This document shows positions 1 to 7,764 of a stretch of DNA of 7,881 nucleotides, piece after piece. Each line of letters begins with the position of its first letter. Within the stretch, counting starts at the first letter, position 1. The notes under the pieces were generated by a model, which was not told the origin of the DNA, did not search any database, and worked only from the letters and a program-made list of their open reading frames with translations. The stretch comes from Polaromonas sp. (GTDB lineage: Bacteria > Pseudomonadota > Gammaproteobacteria > Burkholderiales > Burkholderiaceae_C). The position numbers and the translations under genes are program-made. The stretch is taken from positions 1-7,881 of the forward strand of contig JACMQR010000137.1 of the NCBI GenBank assembly GCA_014376885.1, written 5' to 3'.

Positions 1-210
1 CGGGTCCTGGCCTTCGGATTTTTCTTTTTGCTGCGCAGCCGTCTGGTATCTGCCCAGATCGGCAACGATTTCCTGCAGGATTTCCCGGGCATGGTCGCGC
101 AGCACATGGGGCGGCGGCACGGGAGATGCCGGAAAAAGCGTCCGGGCGAACACATCCCATTCAAGCAGGATCTTTTCGAGGTGGGTAGCGATGAAGAGCG
201 AAAGTTTCAT
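1..210 (-). CDS. Sensor histidine kinase, N-terminal fragment (RsbRD-like N-terminal domain), cut by the window edge
   Basis: The first 70 codons of a gene that runs off the left edge. The product starts MKLSLFIATHLEKILLEWDV and continues with FARTLFP, LRDHAREILQEIVADL and QTAAQQKEKSEG. From memory this matches the all-helical N-terminal segment of a soluble sensor histidine kinase group common in Burkholderiales, resembling the RsbRD N-terminal domain. The usual pattern is EW..FARTL.P, then LRDHA..ML..IA.DL and QT..EQ..KS.G. The kinase core (H-box, ATPase) would lie outside the window, so that assignment is inferred from the N-terminus only. The ATG at 210 is preceded by a purine-rich AGAAG about nine bases upstream. 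No transmembrane segment is visible. The gene is separated from opgH by 267 bp and probably has its own promoter. Its signal is unknown. Confidence 0.72.
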   Translation of the reverse strand, partial: MKLSLFIATHLEKILLEWDVFARTLFPASPVPPPHVLRDHAREILQEIVADLGRYQTAAQQKEKSEGQDP

Positions 211-302
211 GGGTCATTTCTTCTGCCCATCCAAAAAGGGGTGGGTTGACATTCTGGAGCCCGGATTGCCCGGAAAAGTCAGTGATTCAGCGCTTCACTT
301 TA

Positions 303-332
303 TCAATTTCTTCAAAGTCAATGGTTTCAAAG
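303..332. repeat. Two-copy 15-bp tandem repeat in the intergenic region
   Basis: Positions 303-317 and 318-332 are adjacent direct copies of the pattern TCAAT-N3-TTCAAAG, identical at 12 of 15 positions. They lie about 95-120 bp upstream of the start of the partial sensor kinase gene, in locally AT-rich DNA. No third copy is seen on either side. Such a pair could be a regulator-binding site for the kinase gene or a chance slippage product; nothing else in the sequence decides this. Confidence 0.45.
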
Positions 333-394
333 ACGTTTAACCATGTGGGCAGGTGGGCCGGTGGTCAAAACCTGATGTTCCTCGTCCCAGCAAT

Positions 395-455
395 GGAAAG
401 CGCTTGTCTGGCTTATCTTATTAGCTACTGAATTTGTAGCAATCAAGCGCTTTTC
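395..455. repeat. Nested inverted repeat downstream of opgH; possible transcription end
   Basis: The outer arms are a perfect 10-bp inverted repeat, AAAGCGCTTG (397-406) and CAAGCGCTTT (444-453). They can be extended by one G.T and one G-C pair to 395/455. Inside lies a second hairpin, GCTAC (424-428) and GTAGC (436-440), with a 7-base loop. The element starts 23 bp past the opgH stop. When transcribed from the opgGH side it would fold into a long branched stem, though only three T residues follow the second arm, so it is not a classic intrinsic terminator. Intergenic repeats of this kind (a short TAGC-type hairpin next to CAAGCGC) are, from memory, frequent in Polaromonas, Rhodoferax and relatives. 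Confidence 0.6.
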
Positions 456-477
456 AGAGATTTTGGCACGGCCGGGC

Positions 478-2439
478 TCAAGCCGCTTTCAAGCGCGGCG
501 CTGCCAGCTGGCTGGCATGCAGCCAGGCGCGGCGCAGCACTGCCGGCGAGCGGGTTTCTTCCGGAATCAACAGGTAGTTCTGCGCCTGCATCGCGGTGCC
601 CACGCCGACCTTGCTGGTCAGAACCGTCATTGGCACCGACAGCAGCAGCGGCAGGCCGACCGGCAGCAGCCAGACCAGGGCGCTGGCGTCGACCATGGCG
701 ATGCCGGCGGCCATGCCCGCCACCACGGCGCTCATCGGCGCGAGCTGGCCCAGGGCATGGCGCCACGGCACGGCTGCGGCTTCACGCGGCGGCGACTTCC
801 ACTCCAGCTTCAGGCCGGTCAGCGCAACCACGACAAACAGCGAATGCGCCAGCATCCGGATGGGCGCCTGCAGCAGCGCGATCAATGTTTCCAGCAGCGC
901 GCTGCGCAGCAGGCTGGCGGTGCCGCCATAGGCCTGCTGCTGGCCCTTGAGCAGCACCGCTACCAACCCCAGCACGCGCGGCAAAAACAGCATGCACAGC
1001 GTCCAGACCCACAGCGACAGCAGCTCGCCGGGCAGCACGGCCCAGTCGCTGACCATCGGCGAGCCCGACAGCCACAGCGCCGTGCCCAATGTCATGAAGC
1101 ACAGCCACAGCGGCGCTGACAAATAAGCCATGGCGCCGGTGGCGAACATCGAGCGGTGCACCGGGTGCAGGCCGGGCTCGGCGATCAGGCGCGAGTTCTG
1201 CAGGTTGCCCTGGCACCAGCGGCGGTCGCGCTGCAGCTCGGCCAGCAAATCGGGCGGCTGCTGCTCGTAGCTGCCGATCAGGTCGGCGACCAGCCAGACA
1301 TGAAAGCCGGCGCGGCGCATCAGGGCGGCTTCGACAAAATCGTGCGACATGATGCTGCCGGCCATGCCGCCTGTGCCTTCGATGTGGGCCAGCGCGCAAT
1401 GCTGCATGAACGGCTCGATGCGGATGATGGCGTTGTGGCCCCAGTAGTGGGACTCGCCCATCTGCCAGAACTGCATGCCCAGGGTAAACAGGCGCCCGGT
1501 GACGCGCGAGCCGAACTGCTGGGCGCGCGCATGCAGCGTGACGTGGCCGATGGCCTGGGTGGCGGTCTGGATGATGCCGGCGCTCGGGTTGGCTTCCATC
1601 AGCTTGACCATGGACACCAGGCAGTCGCCGCTCATCACGCTGTCGGCGTCCAGCACCACCATGTAGCGGTAGTCCTTGCCCCAGCGGCGGCAAAAGTCCG
1701 CCACGTTGCCGGCCTTGCGGTCGGTGCGGCGCAAGCGCCGCCGGTAATAGACCTCGATCTGCGGCTGGTCGGGCTGGCTGGCCAGCTGGCCGCGCAGGGT
1801 TTCCCAGGCAGCGCGTTCGGCCTTGACGATGGCCGGGTTGCTGCTGTCGGACAGCACGAACACGTCGAAATTTTGCACATGGCCGCTCAGCGCGACCGAC
1901 TCGCAGGTGGCCCGCAGGCCGGCGAACACGGTGCGCACGTCTTCATTGCAGATCGGCATGATGATGGCCGTGCGCGTGGCCTTGCTCAGTGTGTGGTGCT
2001 GCACCTGCTTGGCCGACAAGGTGTGCGCGTCGCCAAACAGCGTGACATAAAAACCCATCATGGCCGTCATGAAGCCGGTGACCACCCAGGCCGACAGCAG
2101 GGCGAACAGCGCCAGCTGGCCGTATTGCAAAAAGGCGTTGTCATAGGCCGGCTGCATGTCGGCAAACAGCAGCGTCGCCAGCACCGTGCTGACCAGCGTC
2201 AGCAGCATGAACACCAGCCGGCGGCGCTTGGCAGCAATCTGCCATGGCGCCACGGCAGGGCTCGACGCATTTGGCTGGACGACTGCCGAGCCGGTCAGCC
2301 GGGCCACCGGCCACAAGGCCACCGCTCCCAGGCTGTTCCAGAACCCGCGCCACGGGCGCGGCGCCATCGAGCCGCGATGCAGCGGCGGCGCCGTGACGGC
2401 ATTCGGATGACGTTCCTCGCGCAGCGGGCTGCGGCGCAT
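478..2439 (-). CDS. opgH: OpgH/MdoH, glucan synthesis glucosyltransferase (inner membrane, GT2)
   Basis: Inner-membrane enzyme that polymerises glucose from UDP-glucose into the beta-1,2 backbone of osmoregulated periplasmic glucans and passes it to the periplasm. Numbered for a 653-residue product, two membrane segments lie at about 73-92 and 106-132. The cytoplasmic GT2 domain follows, with MPICNED (161-167), D198 in LSDSS, DAD (264-266), HD (366-367) and the family's RDRRW motif (404-408, in place of QxxRW). About five further membrane segments lie between 430 and 609. E. coli OpgH is about 847 residues, so both cytoplasmic tails are shorter here. The chosen ATG at 2439 shares its A with the opgG stop (TGATG), which indicates translational coupling. 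An in-frame ATG at 2463 would add eight residues and overlap opgG by 25 bp; neither has a strong ribosome site. Family assignment is secure. Confidence 0.96.
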   Translation of the reverse strand: MRRSPLREERHPNAVTAPPLHRGSMAPRPWRGFWNSLGAVALWPVARLTGSAVVQPNASSPAVAPWQIAAKRRRLVFMLLTLVSTVLATLLFADMQPAYDNAFLQYGQLALFALLSAWVVTGFMTAMMGFYVTLFGDAHTLSAKQVQHHTLSKATRTAIIMPICNEDVRTVFAGLRATCESVALSGHVQNFDVFVLSDSSNPAIVKAERAAWETLRGQLASQPDQPQIEVYYRRRLRRTDRKAGNVADFCRRWGKDYRYMVVLDADSVMSGDCLVSMVKLMEANPSAGIIQTATQAIGHVTLHARAQQFGSRVTGRLFTLGMQFWQMGESHYWGHNAIIRIEPFMQHCALAHIEGTGGMAGSIMSHDFVEAALMRRAGFHVWLVADLIGSYEQQPPDLLAELQRDRRWCQGNLQNSRLIAEPGLHPVHRSMFATGAMAYLSAPLWLCFMTLGTALWLSGSPMVSDWAVLPGELLSLWVWTLCMLFLPRVLGLVAVLLKGQQQAYGGTASLLRSALLETLIALLQAPIRMLAHSLFVVVALTGLKLEWKSPPREAAAVPWRHALGQLAPMSAVVAGMAAGIAMVDASALVWLLPVGLPLLLSVPMTVLTSKVGVGTAMQAQNYLLIPEETRSPAVLRRAWLHASQLAAPRLKAA

Positions 2440-4043
2440 CAGTTGGTGATCAGGTAGGTCCATGTTTCGCTCAGGGTTTGGTGGTTGTTCTGGAGAAAGG
2501 CGCGCAGCTCAATCGGCTGGGCGGGCTCGGCGGCATTGCCGGGTTTGAGCCGCTCGACGCGCACGGTCATGCGCCAGGCGCCGGTGGCCGGGTTGCGGTA
2601 GGCCAGGCTTTCGACCACCCGGGCATTGGCGCTGGCGGTGGTGACGGCCTCGACCTTGGCGGCTTCAGGCAGGGCGTCGAGCGCCGGGCCGGCAAAATCA
2701 ACGACGAACTGCACCTGCTGGCCGGCCAGGTCGGCGCCGGGCTTGCTGTAGCCGATGCCGCGGCGCGACTGGGTCACCCAGCCGTTGGGCGGCAACTGCT
2801 GGTTCTTGCCCTGCCAGGCGATCTGGTAGGCGATGTCCAGCGGCTTGCCGGGCGCGGGCATTTTTTCAGGCACCCAGTAGGCGGCGATGTTGTCGTGGGT
2901 TTCGTCGGGCGTGGCGAACTGCAGCAGCTCGACGCGGCCGGGGCCGAAGTCGTTCAAGGGCGTCACCCAGGCGCTGGGCCGCTGCTCGTACCGCGCCTCG
3001 GTGTCTTCGTAGCTGCGAAAGGCGCGGTCGCGCTGCATCAGGCCAAAGCCCTTGAGCTTTTGCACGCTGAACGACGTCACCAGCGCCGAGGCCGGGTTTT
3101 GCAAGGGGCGCCAGAGCCACTCGCCGCCGCCCTGGCCGTCGTCGGTGGCGATCATCAGGCCGTCGGAGTCATGCACCTCGGGGCGGAAGTCGCCGGGACG
3201 CGGCTGGTTCTCGCCAAAGAAAAACATGCTGGTCAGCGGCGCCAGCCCCAGGGTGGTCACCGGCTTGTCGGTGGGCCGCAAGTAGATGCGCGCCCGCACC
3301 TCGGTGACGGTCTGCTCGCCGGGCTTGACATCGAAGCGGTAGGCGCCGGTCATGCGCTCCGAGTCCATCAGCGCATAAATGACCAGGGGCGCGCCGTCGG
3401 TGGCCGGCTTTTCCAGCCAGTAGTCGGTAAAGCGCGGAAATTCTTCCTTCGGGCCTGCGGTGTCCACCGCCAGGCCGCGCGCCGACAGGCCGTACAGCTG
3501 GCCCGAGCCGAGCGCCCGGAAGTAGCTGGCGCCCGAGAAAACAACCAGCTCGTCCTTGTAGGTCGGTGAATTCAGGTTGCTGAAAAAACGCACGCCGCCA
3601 TAGCCCAGGTCGCCCCAGCTTTGCGGCGACAGCTTGTTCTTGCCGAAATTGAATTTGGCCGGGTCGTAGGCAATGCGCTTGACGCCCGCCGGGGTGACCT
3701 CATGGACGCGAACCGAGTCGCCGTGCCGGCCGACATGGAAAAAGTTCGCTTCGTAGGCCAGCTTGTCGGCGCGCCACAAGGTGCTTTCCGGCTTGAAGCG
3801 AATGTCCCGGTAGTCGTCGTATTCCATCTTGGCCAGCTCGGCCGGCACCGCATGGGACGCTTCCTTGAACGGAGCGCCGGCCCGCTGGCTGGCGATTTTG
3901 GCGACATCGTCCAGGCTCCAGGCGAAAGACGGGCTGCTGCCCAAGGCGCCCAGCGCCAGCAGCCCGGCGCCTGCCAGGGAAGCAAAAGCCCGCTGCCGGC
4001 GCGGTGCCGGTACGGCTTGAAAACCATGAAAAAAGGCGTGCAT
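2439..4043 (-). CDS. opgG: OpgG/MdoG, periplasmic glucan biosynthesis protein
   Basis: Periplasmic partner of OpgH, needed for OPG synthesis. The OpgG/OpgD family has been assigned to glycoside hydrolases (GH186), with clear beta-1,2-glucanase activity shown for OpgD. The 534-residue product has an N-terminal signal: basic PRRQR at 14-18, a hydrophobic stretch at 20-35, and likely cleavage after SFA (39-41), leaving a mature start WSLDDVAKIA that resembles E. coli OpgG (FSIDDVAKQA). Hallmarks are DYRDIRF (77-83), TTLGLAPLTSMFFFGEN (263-279), HDSDGL (291-296), EWLWRPLQNP (308-317), GFGLMQRDR (332-340), RPSAWVTP (355-362) and a C-terminal QTLSETW (522-528). The RPSAWVTP and WVTQSRR stretches look more like OpgG than OpgD. 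The only plausible start is the ATG at 4043; the frame upstream is open to a TGA but holds no start codon. An uncommon Gly/Asp insert lies near 301-307. A sigma-54 promoter ends just upstream. Confidence 0.95.
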   Translation of the reverse strand: MHAFFHGFQAVPAPRRQRAFASLAGAGLLALGALGSSPSFAWSLDDVAKIASQRAGAPFKEASHAVPAELAKMEYDDYRDIRFKPESTLWRADKLAYEANFFHVGRHGDSVRVHEVTPAGVKRIAYDPAKFNFGKNKLSPQSWGDLGYGGVRFFSNLNSPTYKDELVVFSGASYFRALGSGQLYGLSARGLAVDTAGPKEEFPRFTDYWLEKPATDGAPLVIYALMDSERMTGAYRFDVKPGEQTVTEVRARIYLRPTDKPVTTLGLAPLTSMFFFGENQPRPGDFRPEVHDSDGLMIATDDGQGGGEWLWRPLQNPASALVTSFSVQKLKGFGLMQRDRAFRSYEDTEARYEQRPSAWVTPLNDFGPGRVELLQFATPDETHDNIAAYWVPEKMPAPGKPLDIAYQIAWQGKNQQLPPNGWVTQSRRGIGYSKPGADLAGQQVQFVVDFAGPALDALPEAAKVEAVTTASANARVVESLAYRNPATGAWRMTVRVERLKPGNAAEPAQPIELRAFLQNNHQTLSETWTYLITN

Positions 4044-4055
4044 GGAATCACTAGG

Positions 4056-4070
4056 GCAAACCCTGTGCCA
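4056..4070 (-). promoter_or_regulatory. Sigma-54 (RpoN) promoter of opgGH
   Basis: Read on the minus strand the sequence is CTGGCACAGGGTTTGC. The -24 element TGGCAC is at 4070-4065, followed by a five-base spacer (4064-4060) and the -12 element TTGC at 4059-4056. All ten core positions match the consensus, including the invariant GG and GC with correct spacing. Counting from the GC dinucleotide, transcription should start close to 4044, immediately before the opgG ATG. The call is strengthened by the upstream gene, which encodes a sigma-54 activator, and by the paired activator-type sites further upstream. Confidence 0.82.
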
Positions 4071-4089
4071 GCTTGGAAAACATGATTCA

Positions 4090-4102
4090 AATCAACAACC
4101 TG
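4090..4102 (+). promoter_or_regulatory. Candidate IHF-binding site between activator sites and sigma-54 promoter
   Basis: AATCAACAACCTG matches the IHF consensus WATCAANNNNTTR at eight of nine defined positions (C for the first T of TTR). It lies about 46-58 bp upstream of the predicted start of transcription, between promoter and activator sites, where DNA bending by IHF is typical of sigma-54 promoters. A second 8/9 match occurs at 4213-4225, between the two activator sites. The consensus is short, so chance matches are possible. Confidence 0.4.
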
Positions 4103-4117
4103 GCGCAATGCAACGGT

Positions 4118-4132
4118 TTTTGGCAGCCAAAA
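4118..4132. repeat. 15-bp palindrome TTTTGGC-A-GCCAAAA in the opgG control region
   Basis: A perfect seven-base inverted repeat around a single central base, about 75-88 bp upstream of the predicted opgG start of transcription. A further inverted pair, TGGCGC (4101-4106) and GCGCCA (4135-4140), encloses it off-centre. It does not match the TGTC-N10-GACA type, so if it is an operator it serves a different regulator, or it acts as a hairpin in read-through RNA. Confidence 0.45.
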
Positions 4133-4163
4133 CAGCGCCAAGAACGACTGAAATGGCGGTTTT

Positions 4164-4181
4164 TGTCGCCGCAGAGCGACA
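4164..4181. promoter_or_regulatory. GlrR-type activator site 1 (exact TGTC-N10-GACA)
   Basis: TGTC at 4164-4167 and GACA at 4178-4181 are separated by exactly ten bases. The dyad extends to TTGTCGC-N6-GCGACAA (4163-4182). TGTC-N10-GACA is the site reported for GlrR at enterobacterial glmY promoters. Its centre is about 128 bp upstream of the predicted sigma-54 start of transcription, a usual distance for enhancer-like sites. Confidence 0.68.
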
Positions 4182-4203
4182 AGATTACCGAGCTAATTGA
4201 AAA

Positions 4204-4222
4204 GTCGTTATGAATCAACGAC
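4204..4222 (-). terminator. Weak stem-loop with T-run, possible terminator after glrR
   Basis: On the minus strand GTCGTT (4222-4217), a seven-base loop and AACGAC (4209-4204) form a six-base-pair stem followed by TTTT (4203-4200). It starts about 24 bp after the glrR stop. The stem is short and the T-run brief, so termination would be partial at best. It could limit read-through from glrR into opgG. Confidence 0.35.
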
Positions 4223-4228
4223 ATGCCC

Positions 4229-4245
4229 TGTCGCCAGAAAGCGAC

Positions 4246-4246
<1 letters not shown>
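4229..4246. promoter_or_regulatory. GlrR-type activator site 2 (TGTC-N10-GACT)
   Basis: TGTC at 4229-4232 and GACT at 4243-4246 are ten bases apart, one base off the TGTC-N10-GACA consensus. It shares the extended GTCGC-N6-GCGAC dyad (4230-4245) with site 1. The centre-to-centre distance to site 1 is 65 bp, about six helical turns. The last base overlaps the glrR stop codon. Confidence 0.58.
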
Positions 4247-5636
<1,390 letters not shown>

Positions 5637-5640
<4 letters not shown>

Positions 5641-6329
5641 GGGGCGGCCGGGCGGCTGCGGTTGGCGGGGGCCGGCGCGCCGGGCGCCACCGGCGCCGGC
5701 GGGCGGCTGGTCAGGCTGCGTTCGATGGCCTTGAGCGCTTCCAGCCGTTCATTGGTCTGGTCCAGGCGGCGCTGCACGTCGCGGGTTTGCTGGGTCTGCT
5801 TGTCCAGCAGGTCTTCAAGACGGCGCTGCTCGCCAAAGCGGGCGGCCAGCAGGCGGGCCAGGGGGTGCAATGCCTGGGCCTCGGCGTCCGTGTTGGCCAG
5901 CAGCCGGGTCAGCAGCTCCTGCGCCCGGACCAGCTCGGGTGTCTGGCGCAGCTGGCCCAGGGCCAGGGCCAGCTGCAGCTGGTTGGCTGGAACATACGGG
6001 TTGCCCAGGCGCGCCACTTCCTGGCTCAGCTCGGTGGCCGACTGGCTGCGAACGCGGTCAAAATAGGCCAGCACGCGGACAATTGCGTCCCGCTCGGGGG
6101 TCGGCGCGGCGCTTGCCGGCGCTGTCAAGGCAGCAGCTGCTGCTGCGGCGCTGGCGCCGTTCGCGCCGGCGCTGCTGGCCGCTGGCGCGGGCGCAGGCGC
6201 TGCGGGCGGCCGGCTTGCCAAGGGCGGCGTCCCGGTGCAGGCGGCCAGCAGGGCGGCAGCCAGCGCGGCGCCCACCGCCGTCCCACCGACCCGGCGGTGG
6301 CGACCGAAAAAATCAACTTTTGTAAACAT
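5637..6329 (-). CDS. qseG: QseG-like lipoprotein of the GlrK/GlrR system
   Basis: A 230-residue predicted lipoprotein between the kinase and regulator genes, the position of qseG (yfhG) in enterobacteria, where QseG is an outer-membrane lipoprotein that binds the kinase and promotes signalling. It has a basic start, a hydrophobic stretch (14-30) and the lipobox LAAC with Cys31; residue +2 is Thr, compatible with outer-membrane sorting. A low-complexity Ala/Pro linker (about 34-77) follows, then a helical domain. A heptad-like stretch rich in Q, R, L and E (about 166-205) is probably a coiled coil, and the tail is Pro/Ala-rich. Sequence likeness to E. coli QseG is low by eye; the name rests on size, lipobox, helical content and gene order. 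The start ATG at 6329 lies inside the end of glrK (17-bp overlap), with AGGATAGAG upstream; no other nearby start exists. Confidence 0.75.
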
Positions 6330-7734
6330 GGGGAAACTCTATCCTGAAATGGCTGCCCGATGCCTGCGGCAGCAGCTCAATTCGTCCGCCATGGGCGGCA
6401 ATGTATTCCTGCACGATCGACAGGCCGATGCCGCTGCCGCGCACGCTTCCCTCGGGCTGGCGTTCGCCCCGGTAAAACGGCTCGAAGATGCGCGCCCGGT
6501 CCGCCGGCGCCACGCCGACGCCCTGGTCCCGGATGTCGATATGCACCCGGCCGGACTGCTCGCTGAGCGCCAGCTCGATCGTGCCTTTGAGCGGTGAATA
6601 GCGGATCGCGTTGGACAGCAGGTTGGCCAGCGCCGTGCCGATTTTTTCCGGGTCCAGCTCCATCCTGAGGGCCGCGCCGGTGAGGCGCACCGTCAGCTCC
6701 CGGGCGCGCCATTGCAGGCGCTGCGCCTCGACCTGGTTTTCCACCAGCTGGAGCAGGTCGACGCTCTGCCGGCGCAGCTGGCGCGCCTCGAACGCGGCGG
6801 TGTTGAAACGCAGCAGGTCCTCGATCTGGCTTTGCAGCAGGCCGGTGTTGTGCTTCAAGATCAGCGCGATTTCGCGCTGGTCCTGGCTGAGCGGTCCGGC
6901 CACGCCGTCTTCCAGCAGCGACACGCCTTCGCGCAGCGACGCCAGCGGCGTTTTGAGCTCGTGCGAGATGTGCCGCAAAAAGCGCGACTTGTCGGCGTCC
7001 AGCTCGACGAGGCGCAGGCGCAGCCAGTTCAGCCGCTCGCCGACCAGCGCCAGGTCGGCCGGGCCGTTGATCTCGATCACCTGGTCGAGCCGGTTTTCAC
7101 CCAGGCCGACGATCGCGTTTTCCAGCCGCTTGAGCGGCCGGGTGAACCACACGCCAAAAGCCAGCGCCATGAGCACAGCCAGCACGATGGCCCAGGTGAC
7201 CTGCTGGGCCAGGCGCTGGCGGCTGGTTTCCAGCCGGTCCTGCAGCGACTGGTTGCGCTGCTGGATGGCCTGCTGCACCTGCAGCGCAATCGCCGTGTTG
7301 ATGCGTTCGAGTTCCTGGAATTCCTGGGCCAGCTGGTGCTCGCGCGCCAGCGCCGTGTCCAGCGGGCCGGTCAGCAGGTCCAGCAGGGTGTCAAGGTGGG
7401 CGCGCCACGCCCGCTCCTGCGCCGCCGGTATCTTTTCCCGGGCCAGGCGGGCCAGGATCTCGGTGGTGCCCTGGGCCTCTTCACGAAAGCGCTGGCGCAG
7501 GACGCGGTCGTCCAGCACCACCGACTGCCGGGCGCTGCGCTCCATCGACATGCTGCGTTCCCTGAGCGACTGGGCCGCGCCGCTCAGCGCCAGCGCGCGC
7601 GCGGCGTTGTCGCGGCTTTGCAATGTCAGGTCCTCCAGGGCAAACACCGCCCGCAGCGACGCCGTGCCCAGCAGGGCGGCAATCAGCAAAAAGGCAATCA
7701 CCAGCAGGGGCCGGAATGAAAACCGCTGCAGCAT
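6313..7734 (-). CDS. glrK: GlrK/QseE, membrane sensor histidine kinase
   Basis: Inner-membrane histidine kinase, expected partner of GlrR. Numbered from the ATG at 7734 (473 residues; E. coli GlrK about 475), it has membrane segments at about 9-33 and 179-198. These flank a roughly 145-residue periplasmic domain that is largely helical and Gln/Arg-rich. A HAMP linker follows to about 249. The H-box FLRHISHELKTPLASL carries the phospho-acceptor H258. The ATPase domain has the N-box NLLSNAIRYSP (371-381, N375), the G1 box DQGVGV (from D403), FEPFYRG (417-423) and GSGIGLSI (433-440). All catalytic boxes are intact. A TTG at 7755 in the same frame would add seven residues; the ATG gives a normal membrane-protein start (MLQRFSFRPLLVIAF). 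Neither has a clear ribosome site. The gene lies directly behind miaB and may share its transcript. Confidence 0.93.
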   Translation of the reverse strand: MLQRFSFRPLLVIAFLLIAALLGTASLRAVFALEDLTLQSRDNAARALALSGAAQSLRERSMSMERSARQSVVLDDRVLRQRFREEAQGTTEILARLAREKIPAAQERAWRAHLDTLLDLLTGPLDTALAREHQLAQEFQELERINTAIALQVQQAIQQRNQSLQDRLETSRQRLAQQVTWAIVLAVLMALAFGVWFTRPLKRLENAIVGLGENRLDQVIEINGPADLALVGERLNWLRLRLVELDADKSRFLRHISHELKTPLASLREGVSLLEDGVAGPLSQDQREIALILKHNTGLLQSQIEDLLRFNTAAFEARQLRRQSVDLLQLVENQVEAQRLQWRARELTVRLTGAALRMELDPEKIGTALANLLSNAIRYSPLKGTIELALSEQSGRVHIDIRDQGVGVAPADRARIFEPFYRGERQPEGSVRGSGIGLSIVQEYIAAHGGRIELLPQASGSHFRIEFPHVYKS

Positions 7735-7764
7735 GGACTTGGGGGCCGAGTGCAAGGGGCGAAA

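Noticed and set aside
28..249. A small plus-strand open frame at the left edge
   Set aside because: It is opposite the partial sensor kinase gene, whose N-terminus is recognisable, and shows no family likeness or good ribosome site.
246..268. TTGACA on the plus strand as a sigma-70 -35 element
   Set aside because: No -10 element follows at 16-18 bp, and no plus-strand gene lies downstream.
465..480. TGGCAC on the plus strand near the opgH stop as a sigma-54 promoter
   Set aside because: The -12 TTGC is missing at the required spacing, and it would drive antisense transcription into opgH.
1156..2457. A 433-codon open frame on the plus strand, opposite opgH
   Set aside because: His/Gln/Gly-rich translation with no recognisable domain; it mirrors a clear GT2 glycosyltransferase gene.
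3572..4141. A 189-codon minus-strand frame overlapping the start of opgG
   Set aside because: It is out of frame with opgG and yields an Arg/Ala/Ser/Pro-rich product. The OpgG signal peptide and mature start are in the other frame. Its 5' part lies in the control region.
4163..4182. The TTGTCGC/GCGACAA dyad as an intrinsic terminator
   Set aside because: No T-run follows on either strand in the needed place, and the dyad matches the GlrR site spacing exactly, so an activator site is the better reading.
4044..4245. A glmY-like small RNA gene under the sigma-54 promoter
   Set aside because: The predicted start of transcription is at the opgG ATG, which leaves no space for a separate RNA; no GlmY-like sequence was seen.
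6712..7719. A 335-codon open frame on the plus strand, opposite glrK
   Set aside because: Antisense to an intact histidine kinase, with low-complexity Gln/Arg/Leu composition.
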